Assembly (NCBI GenBank): GCA_029339195.1
Contig: JAPTJF010000226.1
Span: 1 to 64,000, forward strand
DNA length: 64,000 nucleotides
DNA from: Micractinium sp. NFX-FRZ
Lineage: Eukaryota > Chlorophyta > Trebouxiophyceae > Chlorellales > Chlorellaceae
Reading direction: 5' to 3'
In this document: positions 48,401-60,495 of the stretch, in pieces
Numbering within the stretch: position 1 is the first letter of the stretch
Layout: the number at the start of each line of letters is the position of its first letter
Position numbers and translations under genes: made by a program
The notes under the pieces: generated by a model
Database searches by the model: none
Seen by the model: only the letters and a program-made list of their open reading frames with translations
What the model was told of the DNA's origin: nothing

Positions 48401-51400
48401 TCACTGCTGCCAGCAGCTCCTCCAGCGGCGGCGAGTCACCAGCCAGCAGAGCCTCCATTGGCAGGCTGAGGCGGAGTGGCGCGCTGCCGTCGGCGGCGGC
48501 GTGCAGGTGCACGCGGTTTGTGTTCCCGCTCACTTCAAACCACGCCTGCGGGCAGGGCAGGGCAGGAGCGGAGGGCGAGACAAGAAGAGAGGAGACGGGG
48601 TGGGCAGGGCAGGGCAGCGCGACAATGAAGGCAGCTAGGGGTGTGCTCAGCGTGGCAGGCAAAGTGATGCACATAGCACACCTCTTGGGATGAACATTAG
48701 TGCCCTCTGATCCCTTTATTTCCTTACCTCCACGGGTTCAGCTGCCTGCTGTGGCTGAGGCGCTCCCAAAAGCTGGCCAGCAGGCACTCCATTCACAGCA
48801 TGAGGCGAGGCTGCCAGCACGGCAGGAGGGGACCTGTGACCACGCGTGGGGCCACGGCACCGAGCCGAGCCAGGCGGGCTGCCTGCCAAGGGGGCACCCG
48901 CTGCCGCTGCTGGAGACAAAGCAGCGCCATCCGGTGGCCTGGCTGGCAATGTGGCCCGGTTGTCAGCCAGCTGCAGGCCGCTGTGATGCTCTGCACAGTC
49001 TGCTGCTGCTGCTGGGACTTGCACAGCTGCTGCAAGCGGCTGGCCGCCTGCACGTGCCTCCGCTGCGGGAGTAGCTGCGGCGTCAGCAGCCGGTCCCCCA
49101 GCAGATTTGGGCTCTGTGGTTGGCGGCACCATCTCTCCTGGGCTGCCGCCTGCCGCACCCTCTGGAGATAGAACCGCTGACTCTGGCGTCGTGAAAGCTA
49201 CCTGGCTGCCAAAGGCATCCCCCTCCCCTGCTGCTGCCGGCACCGCTGCTACAGCGGCCGCAAACATGCCAGCAGCTGCCGCAGCTGGCGCTTGCAGTGG
49301 CGACTCGTCCGTCTGCATGCCGCCTCGCTGCATGTAGGCCAGCCCTGCCTTGGCAGCAGCGGGCGTCAGCCCTGCCACCTCAGCGTCATGCACACACTCC
49401 ACCAGCAGCCCTGCCTGAGCATCCACAGCAGCAGCCTGCTGCCCCTCCCTGATGCCCTGCTCTGCCGCCCCCGCCGCTCCCCCCGCTGCTGCTGCAGCCC
49501 CGCCCATCTCGCCCGGCGCAGCGGCAGCTGGCAGCCCCGCGCCGTCGTGCACAGCTGACACCCTCGCCAGGCTGCGGTTGAGGTGCTGCCAGCGGCGGTC
49601 GTCTGTGGTGCCCTTGGCACACAAGAAGTAGATGTTCACTGGCTGGCTCTGGCCCTGGCGATGTGCGCGGTCCTCTGCCTGCCGCACCAGCGCCACCTCA
49701 TCGGGCAGCTCTGCACAGTGACAAGCAGGAGGCGCCAGCAGAGGGCCAGTGTCACTCAGTGGCAGCTGGGTGAGGGCTGCGTTCTCCATGTTCACAGCAA
49801 TACCGCTCTGCACAGCTGTGCACCACAGAACCACGACTCAACACAGCATTCCCAGGGACGGTTGCACGTTGTGCTGATGGCTGGGTGGAGCATTAGGACA
49901 GGTTGGGAGATGAGCAGGCACCCCCCACGAAGCCAGCCTGGTCCACTGCTACCCACCTGCAAACACCACCACGCTGGCACAGCTAAAGTCCAGGCCCACT
50001 CCCGCGGCAGTCACGGACAGCAGCGCCACACGAATTGAGGGGTCGGCGTGGAAGCGGCGGACTGCGGCACGCCTGCTTGCATGGCAGCATTGGGCGGGGA
50101 CCAGAGCCAGGCAGATGTGGATGGCGGGTGCTGAGCAGGACAAGGGGTGGAAGGCGCCTATGGCGGACGGTTGACTGGCCAGGGCGTGCCAGGTAAACAG
50201 GCAGCCAGGGCAGGCACAAACACATCCCCAACCCTCCCAAGCTAACGGACCTGTCCTCTTTCCAGGTACTTTCTTTCTGTCTCACCTGTCCTCCGGATCA
50301 GTGCCGCCGTCAATGCGCACATATCCCACTGGTGCATAGCCAGTGGCCCCCTCCAGCGCCGCCGCCAGCCGGTTCATCACGGTCTTGTGGTGAGCAAAGA
50401 CCTGCAGGCAGGCAAGCAAGGGGGCAAGCACTGCGTTCTTGTTAGATTATGTGCAACAGCCAGCCCCAGGCAACGCAGCGCAGGCGGCCAAAACACGCAT
50501 AGGCCGTCTTCATTCAAGGATACAGAGGAGAAGGGAGCAGGCCACAAACACAGCACGGCAGGCAGCTCAAGGCCACTGCTTGCCAGGAACTTGGGTGCAT
50601 CAGCGCTGGGGAGATCGCCCGTGGCAGCAGCATCACCATCACCATCCTCTGCGGGAGCCTGCAGCACGAGCAGGAGGGATGCATCTCTGCTGAGAAAGAG
50701 GGCGCATGATACGCGCGTGGGCATTGGATGTTATGCGCTTGCTCAAAACTCCACGGACACCCACCTCAACCCGTCCAGTAAAGCAGCATGAAGTTCGCAC
50801 TGCCCAGCACAGCTCCCCCCACGACCTGCTCTCACCTGCGCCCTGCCTGCGCCGCCGCCGCCGCGCCTGCCGCTGCGCACCCCCAGGGCGGTCACGAGCC
50901 AGTCAATCACACTGGAGGCCTTGGCAATGCCAGTGCGATGCGCTGCACTGACGCCCTTGGCTGGGCCCTTGCCGCCAGCTGCCCCGTCCTCTCCTGCTGT
51001 GTCCGCGTCCTCTCCCTCTCCCTCGCTCTCGCCGTCAGAGCTGGCGCTGCCCTCGCTGTCGTCTGCGTGGCGCCGCCGCCCTGTTGGCATCTTGGGCCAC
51101 TCTGAGGCGGGCGGTTTAGGCAGGCGGATGACCTGCCGGCGCTTGGGGGGCAGCTGCGGGGGAGGGGCCGGAGGGGCACAGGCAAACAAGCCAGGTGTAA
51201 AGCTTCTTAGATAATCAGCCAGCCGAGAAAAGCTGGAAGGCATTCGACCCCTCATATCTTTTTTCATGAGCTCACTCTCCTCACAAATCCAATTGGAGGA
51301 ACACGTGTTGCGCACAGGCTGACCTGCAGTGCAGCCACCCCACTTAGGCGCCCCACCTGCGACAGCACGTCCCTCTTCAGCCGCCGCAGCATCACCTCCG

Positions 51401-54400
51401 CCTTGAGCATCTCGTGCAGCTCAGGCCCCCGGGACAGCCCGCTCACGTCGTAGCGCACGGAGCGCTCGCCCGGGGGGTGGAAGCCTGCAGCATGGGCAGG
51501 TCACGCCAGTGGGTCGGTGGTGGTGGATGATGGCACGTGGGACGGAACATGGATTGAAGCAGGCAGGCAGGGCAGGCAGGCATTGAGAATGGGCAGAGGG
51601 CACATGCGACTACCAGCAGCGCTGCCCACCTGGCAGCGGCACCTCCCGCCGGTTGCAGTAGGAGGACGCATATTCGATGCGGCTGCGGCCCAGCAGGCCC
51701 GGCATGACGGCGTCCACCTGGGCGCACGGGGGTGGGAGCAGGGAAGCACGGCAGCACGACGGATGGGCTCATCTGTGTGCAGCTGCCTGTCCAAGCAGCT
51801 AAGGCTCCCAGAAAGGCTGCCAGAGATCCACACAAGACGGCAAGGCAGTTCTTTATCAACGCACACACACATACTGTGTGCCCACGTGGCAGGGTGCCCG
51901 CCCGGCTTCCTACCTGGCGGAAGAGGTCAAAGGGGCGCGAGAGCGAGGGGGTGCCTGTGAGCAGGATGGCGCGCTTGGCCAGCTTCACGGCGCTCACCAC
52001 TGCCTCTGTGTGCAGCGCGTCTGGGGGCTTGCTGGAGGTGCGCAGCGTGTGGCTCTCTGCGAGGGGTGGGCCGAGTGGCAGGAGGGGGTGCAGCGTGGGC
52101 GGCTGGTCACAAGACGCCACCTGCTGCCCTGCTGCCACACTGCACTGACACTGCCGCTGCACACCGGAAAAACTGCCCCTGCTGCTTGCGCCCCACCCCC
52201 CTGCCTGCATCCCCTCGCCCTGGTGCTTCACGTGCCCCGCCTCACCGTCCACGATGACTACCTGCCATCGCAGGCTGGCCATGCAGTTCTGCGTGTCGCG
52301 GCAGGGCGGGCGCGACCCAGCGCACATGGACACATGGTGCCCGCCCCGCCCCTTGCATGCGTCGCACGTCAGGCGCTGCATCATCTCGTAGCTAGTGATA
52401 GTCACCAGAGGCACAGACCCCTGTGGGGAGGGTGGGTGGGGAGCTGGGTTGCTGGTAAGCCGGTGAGAAGATGTGGGTCGTGGATTCAGGCATGCATCAG
52501 GTGGCTGGAGGTGGTGCGCAGTTGGGCACGGCAGTGGCAGGCAGCCAGCACGATTGAATGATGGGCAGGGCTGGGCCTCGGAGCAAGGGGGCCTAGAGCG
52601 CGGTATGCTGGACTGAGAGCAAGCGCCGTCATCTTCGATGCTTGCATACCTCTTGTGCACGACCGAACCAACCATTCCGTACGCAACACGTGCATTCACT
52701 GCGTGCTGCCGGCGCCGGCCAGCACAACACAGCCACCTACTGTGCCACAAGGAACGCCTCGCCCTCAACAGCACACCGGCACACTCGCACGCCCACCTGC
52801 GCCACCCGGTCCTCCTTGCCCTCGATGACGTGGATGGTGGAGGGGCGCAGGTGCGGCAGCCACTTCTCCAGCTCCTCAGCCCACACCAGGCGCAGGCTGG
52901 CGGGCACGATGATCAGCAGTGGCCACTCCTCCTGCGGGTGATGCGAGCGCAACCAATGGGGCCAGTAAGAGGCGCGACGCAGGCACTCTGAAGGCGCAGT
53001 GCGCCGGTGCAGGCAGGCTGACCATGTACGCTCAGCAAGCAGGCAGTCGAGCTTGCATTCAAGCGGCCTGTCAGGCTCAAGGACAACATCATAAATATGC
53101 ATGAGCCCAGCAAGCACAGAGGCGCAGGCAGGAGGGAGGCGGGCAGGCACCTCCGACTGCACGTGCCTGGTAGCAACTGGCCAGCGCGATGGCTTGCACC
53201 GTCTTGCCCACACCCATCTCATCCTGCATGGAGGCAGCACCACATGCTCAGCGTGGCAGAGGCGCGGCAGCCACTGCAGGCTGGTCCGCTCACCATGCTG
53301 CTTCACTTGTACAAATCAGTGAAGACAACCAACTGTGCGCTGACCTCCCTCCCCTCACTGTGTCTGTGCGCCGACTCACCGCAATCAGGCAGCGCCCGTT
53401 GCGCGCCAGCCCAAACAGCACGCCCTCCCGCTGGAACGGAAGCAGCGCCGCCTCCAGGAAGGGCGGCATGCGGGCGTACAGCTGCTGCACCTGCCCCAGA
53501 GAGGGCAGCATGCGCAGCGTGCCCCTGCGCAGGCAGGGAGACGGGCAGGCGGTGCAGGCGCTGGGAGCGTTGGTAGAACATGCGAACCACACGGCTCGGA
53601 ATGCACGCTTCTCTGGCTACCCAGTGCCGTGCACTCCCCTGCCCTGCCCAGAGCATTCCAGTGTGCCTCACCTGGCTGCCTTGAGGGTAGCAGGCGGGAC
53701 CAGGCCAGTAACGCTGAGCAGGCAGACGCCAAACTGCCGGCTGAACTGCTGCAGCTGGCTGCTCAGCCGCTCATATTCATGCAGAGGGAACACGACAGGC
53801 TGGGGCGCCTCGGCAGGAGGCACGACCGGCCGCATCATTGCTGCTACTGCAGCCGGCTCTGGTAGTGCCGGCTGCACCGCTGCTGCGGCATGCTCTGCCG
53901 CTTCAGGCTGCACTGCTTGTGCCGGCTGCTCTGCTGCCAGTGCTAGCGTGATGCCATCGCTGCGAGCGCCTGGGCGAGCGCCCTCCAGAGCAGGTGGCGC
54001 CTCCTGGGCCGCCGCTGCTGCTGCCCGAGCCATGCCTGCTGGCCCCTCGTTGATGGCAGCCTGCGCCGCTGATGTGCCAGGTGCCGCCGCAGCCGCAGCC
54101 GTTGCCAGCGCTGCTGGCGTTGCAGCAGGCCGCCCCGCCGGCACGCTCAGCGCACGGCACAGGTCCACCCCCGCCACTTGCAGCACCGCTGTGACGCCGC
54201 CGCACCAGGCCACTGCATCCTCTGCGCCCGTTGTGGGTGCTACCGCCAGTGTGCGCTGCCGACGGTCAAGGGTGATGCTGAGCTCTGGGGTGAGCTTGCG
54301 GGGCGGCGGGAACTCACGGTATGCGCAGTCGGGGTAGTTGGAGCAGGCCCAGAAAAAGCCGGAGCCGCCGCCCCAGCGCACCAGCTGCAGCGCGCCGCCG

Positions 54401-54864
54401 CAGCCACGGCCGTACACGCCGGGACAGCTGCAGGCAGGCACAGGCAGCGGCGGGGGCAAGCGGGGTGGGAGGCTCGCGACGCTGCCAAACTCTGCTGGCA
54501 TCCGCCTGGACTCATAGTCTGCACTGCACCTATGGCCAGTAACGTGAGCATTCCAGGGTGCGCACCTGTCGACTTCCGGGCGAGGCATCGGCGGCGGCGT
54601 CTGGCGGAAGAGCTGGCAGCGGCGGCACAAATCGGCTGCAGTGCGCGGTGGTCCCTCGGCTCGCTGCGGCTGCCTCTCTGGTTGAGGGACCGAGGCTTGG
54701 GGCTGTTGTTGCAGCGCAGGTGCGGCTGGAGGAGCGGCAGAGAGCTTGGCGGCAGCTGTCGAGGCGCCTGCTGTGGCCTCCTGCTGCCGTTCTGCCAGCG
54801 CCTGCTGCTCAGCTGCTTCAAGGGCCTCCAGATCCCAATCCTGGTCATCGCCCCAGTCTGACAT
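45432..54864 (-). CDS. ZRANB3: ZRANB3-type SNF2 annealing helicase with C-terminal HNH endonuclease
   Basis: Twenty-one exons: 54864-54566, 54427-53672, 53524-53380, 53223-53167, 52931-52797, 52420-52246, 52056-51914, 51717-51630, 51484-51357, 51153-50836, 50658-50584, 50401-50286, 50072-49957, 49710-48728, 48545-48060, 47852-47710, 47495-47352, 47144-47015, 46808-46734, 46530-46438, 46232-45432. Phases agree, 1801 residues. Residues 100-142 form a topoisomerase-type C4 zinc finger (CGGALQLVRWGGGSGFFWAC, CSNYPDCAY). SNF2 motor: LLPFQREGVLFGLARNGRCL, DEMGVGKTVQAIALAS, EEWPLLIIVPASLRLVWAEE, VDESH, ILLTGTPSLSRPFDLF, MLRRLKRDVL, VFAHHK, RIDGGT, LLSVTAAGVGLDFSCA, QAEDRAHRQGQ. A HARP-like segment follows (WFEVSGNTNRVHLH). 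The C-terminus has Cys pairs (CINCAK, FCSGECEGRF, CVACRLDC) and HNH residues (WQADHILPVYKGGGLCDVDN, TLCVACH). It remodels stalled forks and cuts D-loops in animals. GC donors follow exons 4 and 11. Confidence 0.92.
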
Positions 54865-55209
54865 CCTCCGAATTCACGGCAGCTTTCACATTGAAGCGCC
54901 AAGGGCTGGGGAGGCCTCCAGAGATGCGCAAAGCACCATCAATTTGCAACGGACCGCGCAGAATGGCTGGGCGAGCGGAAACTGGCCATGGTGGCGCCGC
55001 CAGCGTGTCGGCGGCGCCGGCGCCAACCACTGAATTCCATCTGCCCCCCCGCATGTACACACAGTTTACACGGTCAAAATTGGAGCTCCATAGCTCAGAA
55101 AGTCAACAAAATTCCGAGGGTGTGTCAAACATATCAAAGTAATGGCCGGCACGCACAAGGCACTGGGCCGCTTGTGGCCACCGTGTGGCACAGCCAACCA
55201 CGAGCGCGC
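54865..55209. promoter_or_regulatory. ZRANB3 5' region and FKBP18 3' end
   Basis: 345 bp between two - strand genes. It must contain the ZRANB3 promoter and the FKBP18 3' UTR. A - strand TGTAA lies at 55080-55076, 130 nt past the FKBP18 stop, in AT-richer sequence (55060-55140). Confidence 0.45.
55076..55080 (-). terminator. TGTAA poly(A) signal candidate for FKBP18
   Basis: Reads TTACA on the + strand, 130 nt downstream of the FKBP18-like stop codon. Confidence 0.4.
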
Positions 55210-57123
55210 TCACCCGATGCTGAGCAGCTCTACTTGCAGCTCAAAGCTGTCACAGTTGGGCGGGATCTCCTGCTCCCCCACGCTGCCATATCCCAGCTCC
55301 GCAGGCACTAGGATGCTGCGAGATCCGCCCACACGCATGCCTATGACGGCGGTGCTGAGCCCCAGCGGCGGCTTGGGGCCGCCGCCGCCGGCAAACAGCC
55401 CGCCCGCGCTCTCCCGGTACATGTTGGCCCCGGGGCCCGCCACGGGCTGGCCCACGATGAACTCAAAGGGCTGCAAGGGTCAGCGAGGGGGCACGAGGGG
55501 AGCTGACGTCTGTATGCAGCTGCTTGAGCAGAGCTTGAGGGCAGTTGCAGGGGCGGCAGGACGCGGCACACCCGCTCGCCAGCTCATGATGCAGCCCGCC
55601 AGGCCCGCCGCCCCCCCCCCCCCTCCGCCCCCCCAGGCCGGCACTTCTGCAAGCGTTTGGTGGCCTGGGACCCCTCCTGCTCCCCCCGGGCCAGCCCAAG
55701 CCCCCAACCCCTGTCAGCGAGCGGCAGATGCAAGCCACTGTTCTGTTCCCCCCTCCTGGCACAGCACCCACCTCGGACACTGTGCGGTTGCCGCCCAGCG
55801 TGCGCGCCGTGTAGGTGGACACCACATTGATGCCGCGGTACTTGCAGTCAAAGTGCACCTGGGGCAGGGGAGAGGTGGGGCAGGAGCGTGCTTACGTAGG
55901 GTGGGCAGCGTGTTGAGGGTGCGGTACTTGCAGGCATAGTGCAACTTGGGGAAGGACGTGCACGAGGACACAACAGAAAACGGGAAGCGGAAGGCTACAC
56001 TGAGCCATGCAGGCCCTGCCAATTGAGGGGTGGATGTGGGGAAGTGGGGGCAGGCCGAGGGTGCAAATATGGGGCAGCCAGAAGGGGGTTGGAGCAGGGT
56101 GAAACTCAGGGAACAGAGGTGGAGGGACGCGGCTGGCGCAGACACACAAAAAGAACGGAATCGAAAGCCAGATGAGACAGCAGCTGGGACGCGGGTAATG
56201 GGAGGGGTGTGCACGTGAGCAGAGGTTGCACATGCTGCAGGCTAGTGCCTTTAACAGGGCGTGCACGTGTGCAGGCATGTGTCAGGCAGGCAGATGCCTT
56301 TAACAGGGCGTGCACGTGTGCAGGCATGTGTCAGGCAGGCAGAGCTCACCTTCACGCGGCTTCCCTCCTGGACCTCGTCCCCCCTGCTCCCGACTGTCAG
56401 GTCGTAGTAGCGCAGGCGCGGCTCGGCGGCTGCAAACATGGTAGTTGGGGAGGGGAGGGATCAGCGCGAGGAAAGGCAGCCTGGCGGGGAATGGAGAAGC
56501 ACACAAAACATGCTCCACAGCATGCAGGCATCCAGACGCATGCACAGGCACCAAGGCAGGATTGCCGTTGAACAGCGGGCAGGCAGGGCACGAGCAGCCA
56601 GGCAGGCTGGCAGGCAGGCAGAGCGTGAGCGCAGCCACCCAAGCGAGGCATCCAGCGGCGCAGCAGGCACTCACGCAGCTCAACGTAGTCCTCCACAGGG
56701 ATCTTCTTCTTCTTCATCTCCTTCTTAAACCTGCAGCATTGGATGTCAGACGGCAGGGAGAGGATGCGCTGGTCTGGGGGGATGGGACGGGATGCCAGAC
56801 GGACTGCCCGCAGCGCCCGGGGCTGCCACCAGCTAATGCAGAGCGCAGGCTGTGCTTGCTGCCCTTGCTACCCGGCATCTATCTTGTTCAGCTTACCCAA
56901 CTGCCTGCGCCGTCAACGGTTGTGCCGTCAGGAGTGCTGCCAGCGCTGCGGCCTGCAGGTGCCGCCGGCTGAGCTGCGGTGCCGGAGAGGCCTCGCCCCC
57001 GCCTTGTGCACCACTGCTGCCAGCCAAGACCACCACTGCGCGGCGCTGTCGGATCTGCTGCGCCCTTTGTCCTCGACTTGTGGCGGCTGTGAAGGCCGCG
57101 GGAGCCCGCAGTGCTACAGACAT
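55210..57123 (-). CDS. FKBP18: FKBP-type peptidyl-prolyl isomerase, FKBP18-like, thylakoid lumen
   Basis: Exons 57123-56897, 56730-56675, 56429-56350, 55858-55772 and 55470-55210, 236 residues, phases consistent. The N-terminus is transit-peptide-like, followed by SRRHLQAAALAALLTAQPLT and AQA, a twin-arginine lumenal signal. The mature domain matches plant FKBP18: KKIPVEDYVEL, LRYYDLTVGSRGDEVQEGSR, VHFDCKYRGINVVSTYTART, LGGNRTVSEPFEFIVG, GGLFAGGGGPKPPLGLSTAV, GMRVGGSRSILVPAELGYGS and EIPPNCDSFELQVELLSIG. The family has a long insertion between strands, also seen here. Plant lumenal FKBPs assist folding or assembly of photosynthetic complexes; isomerase activity of this subgroup is uncertain. 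An upstream in-frame ATG at 57162 exists; 57123 gives a more usual transit peptide. Its 5' end faces COX10. Confidence 0.9.
55905..55955 (-). repeat. Intronic echo of FKBP18 exon 4 start
   Basis: Copy of 55810-55858 about 95 bp upstream in the transcript. Both read GCGGTACTTGCAG on the + strand, followed by (T/G)CA(A/T)AGTGCA. Translated on -, the copy reads LHYACKYRTLNT beside VHFDCKYRGINVVST in the real exon. Confidence 0.8.
56246..56343 (-). repeat. Perfect tandem 49-bp duplication by the exon 3 donor
   Basis: Two copies starting TGCCTTTAACAGGGCGTGCA end only six bases from the donor of exon 3 (56350/56349). Near-identity implies recent origin. Confidence 0.95.
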
Positions 57124-57423
57124 GGTGTCGGGGCGCCTGAGCAGAGTGTATCGGGATTGCAAGCCTGGGGGGTGAGCTCAAACGCTGATGGCAGATCGGA
57201 AAGGCGGCGATGGTCGTGCGCAAGGGCAGTTTGCAGCCAACCTGGTGCCGCCAGCCTGGCCGGCCACGGGGCCACTTCTTGGCAGGGGCGGTAGAGGGCG
57301 CTCTGGGAGCTGCACGGTTGCCTGGGAGGTGGCTGTACTCGCTGGGAGCGCTGCAGCTTAGGGTCTTCTCGGCCGCAGTTCGGGTGACCAGCCTCCTCCG
57401 CGAGCAAGCAGCAGACAGCCAGG
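57124..57423. promoter_or_regulatory. Bidirectional promoter region, FKBP18 and COX10
   Basis: 300 bp between divergent start codons of two organelle-targeted proteins. No TATA box is evident. Shared regulation is inference. Confidence 0.5.
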
Positions 57424-59837
57424 ATGCGCCGGCAGCTGGGGCAGCTGTGCAAGCAGCTGCTGGCGGACGGTCCCAGCACCTTGGGCCGGGTGGAGCTGAC
57501 GGCCTGGGCGGGGGCCACGGCACGGCAGCAGCAGCGGTGCTGGCAGAGCGGCGGCGCTGCGGCAGCGGCGGCGGCGGCGACGGCAGCCGCAGAGGCTGCT
57601 GCAGGCACAGCCTCGCGCCGTGGCCCACCCACGGGCCTTCGCCGCCTCAAGCTGGTGTACCAGAACTACAAGCAGCTGTCCAAGATGCGGCTCAGCCTGC
57701 TGGTGGTGGCCACCAGCGCAGCGGGGTATGCAGCCGGCAGCAAGGAGCGCATCGACTGGGCGGGGCTAGGCTGGACCAGCCTGGGCACCATGCTGTGCTC
57801 CTCCTCTGCCAACGCGCTCAACCAGGTGTACGAGAAGGTCAACGACGGGCTGATGAAGCGCACCATGAACCGGCCGCTGCCCACCGGCCGCATGAGCCGG
57901 GCGCATGCGCTCGCGTTTGCCGCGCTCGCCGGCGCCGGCGGCGTGTGGTTGCTGGCGGAGAAGGTGCGTGCGGAGAGTTGCTGGGTGGGGCAGAGGGAAA
58001 CGAGGCTGCCTGGCTATATGTTATATGTTGCTGTGGGGCGTGCGGAGGCTCCAGGGCGCAGTGCAGTGCAACGCCGGAAGGTGGGCATTCTGTAGGGCGC
58101 ACGCCGCAGCGCTCCAAAGGCCCGTCATGCCTCCACCAGCCTGGCTGCTTTGCCCCACTGGCCTCCCTGGTCCTGACCTCCCTGCCACACCCCCTCACCC
58201 TCCCACCTGCCTGTGCAGACCAACCTGACCACGGCTGGGCTGGGCGCCGCCAACATTGCGCTGTATGCGGCGGTCTACACCCCGCTCAAGCAGATCAGCA
58301 TCATCAACACCTGGGTGGGCGCCGTGGTGGGCGCCGTGCCGCCCCTCATGGGCTGGGCAGCGGCCACCGGCTCGCTAGACGCGGGCGCAGGTGGGTGGGT
58401 GGGACCCCCTTGAGGTTGAGGTAGCTTGGTTTGGCAGAGGGCGACCTGCCCGGGTGTGCCGCACGGTGTATGCGGTGCATGGCGTGAGGAATGAGAGGGG
58501 AGGTGGAGGTGGGGAGCACCCTGGCGCCGCCACCTCGCTGCGCCCCGCGCTGTCTGCCCTGCCCCATTGTTCCCCAAGCCCGGTGGTTGCCATGCACCAT
58601 GACCCTCACCCTCCTCTCACCTCTGCCCCCGTGTCCCCTGCAGCCATCCTGGGAGCGGGGCTGTACTTCTGGCAGATGCCGCACTTCATGGCGCTGGCCT
58701 GGATGTGCAAGGCGGACTACGCAGGTAGGCTGGCGGCAGGGTGCGAGCCCCTGGTGAGGGGACAGGCAGGGTCAGTGGCATGCACGTGACGCATGTACAG
58801 GGGCAGCGGAGGCAGCAGATAGTTGCCGACACCGCGGTTCGGCAGCGTGGCCTGTGCTGATCCAGCATCCCAAGCGACTGCTGCGACCGCTGCCGCTTCA
58901 TCTCTCGGTTGCCTGCCACCCCTGCAGCCGGCGGGTACCGCATGATATCCCTGGTGGACTCGACGGGGCGGCGCACCGCGGCGTGCGCGCTGCGCAACTG
59001 CCTCTACCTCTTCCCTCTGGGCGCGCTGGCCACCTGGCTGGGGGTCACCTCCCCCTACTTTGCCTACGAGTCGGGTGAGCAACAGTTCCAGCAATAACTG
59101 CTGTCTAGCTCGCTGCCAGCTGTCTCTGCCTGGCTGGGGGCCACTCGCCCTACCTTGCCTGCCTGCAAGTGCGCTGGTGGGTGGCCCTGCGCTGCTCCCC
59201 TGCCACCACTGCCCCTCCTACCTCACAAAGCCTGCACCGGCGCCGCCCATGCCCTGACCCTTCCTGTCTCCCCCTCGCGCGCCTGCTTGCCTGCCTGCCT
59301 GCCTCCCCCTTGCCTGCAGCCTTCATCACGGCTGGCATGATGCTGACGGCGGCCAAGTTCCACGCCACCCCCTCGCTGCCCAACGCGCGCCTCCTCTTCC
59401 GCGCCTCCCTCCTGCACCTCCCCATCTTCATGGCGGCCTTCCTGCTGCACCGCCTGCCAAACACGGGCGAGGACAGGGCCGCCCTGCTATCCCAGAACGT
59501 GCGGTTGCTGGGGCTGGGCGCCCCACTGGCGCCCGAGGAGCGGCGACAGCTGCGCTGGGGCGGCGAGGGGAGCAGCGAGGAAGACGAGGAGGCGCTGCGA
59601 GCGGGCGCCGGCGCGCTGGCGCGCGTCCGCCTCTCCTTCCCGCCCCTGCCCTTCCTGGGCGCCCTGCCTATGGAGTTTGGCAGCCTGGAGCTCAGCTGCC
59701 CATCCAAGGCAAGCTGCGAACAGGGCGAGCAGCAGGAGGCAGAGCAGCAGCAGGAGGCAGAGCAGCAGCAGCGTCATGAGCAGGACGAGGAGCAGGGCGG
59801 CAAGCCCGCCACGCCGCCGCCGCCTTGCAAGTCATGA
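57424..59837 (+). CDS. COX10: Protoheme IX farnesyltransferase (heme O synthase), mitochondrial
   Basis: Transfers a farnesyl group to protohaem to make haem O, the precursor of haem A in cytochrome c oxidase, in the inner mitochondrial membrane. Exons 57424-57963, 58219-58390, 58644-58724, 58928-59074 and 59320-59837, 485 residues, phases consistent. The N-terminus ([16 protein letters not shown]) is basic and suits mitochondrial import. UbiA-family signature: [20 protein letters not shown] then [11 protein letters not shown]. Further conserved parts are [51 protein letters not shown] and [17 protein letters not shown]; at least seven hydrophobic segments are visible. The C-terminus extends about 130 residues past the core, ending in a Gln/Glu-rich repeat region (EAEQQQ units), probably disordered. 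An independent start upstream is not indicated. Confidence 0.94.
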
Positions 59838-60495
59838 GGGCCAGGCCTCTGCCAGCGGCAGCGCTCCTGCTGGCCTGAGGCCGGCACGATGTGCTGCCAG
59901 CTGGCCCACAGCGCAGCGCCTGCACAGCTCCTGTGCAGCCAGGCGCCCAGTTTTGCAACTCTCCCCCGCATTGCTCCCTCCCCTGTACTTGCCCCCCCTT
60001 CCGTCGCAGCACTTGCGTCGCCCCCTGTCCCATGTGCCCTGCTGACACATCGTCAGCCATGTCTCCCCTCTATGCTTCCCTTTTATGCATGCCCCCACCC
60101 GTGCCCCTGGTGACCAACGTCAACACGCTTACATCTTACGGAACCAGCAGGGCCGTGCAGGATACGACTGTGTTTGGGAGGCAAAGGGAGAAGGAAGTTC
60201 GGGCGTTTCGGTTGTGCGCGGCCCCAGCTGTGGCAATCGTGCTCGTGGCGTTAGGAAAGACCCACAGCTTGATAATGCATGAGGCATGGATGAGGCGTGT
60301 GTGGTGCCTGTAGAATGGGAGGGTGAATGGCGGGTAAGCGTGAGGCCGGTGTGCTATGCCACTGTTCTTGGCACCCGGGGGAGGGGAGGGCAAGGGCGGG
60401 GCGGGCGCCAGCAACAGCTCGTCAGCTGGAAGAGGGGGCAGGCAGCGCCCGTGCCGCAGCCATGCCGGCACCCAGTCCCCGCCCTGATCGGCAGC
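59838..60495. other. Convergent 3' region, COX10 and Cys-rich gene
   Basis: UTR-like sequence. A - strand TGTAA (TTACA at 60129-60133) could end the Cys-rich transcript. No gene is supported. Confidence 0.4.
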
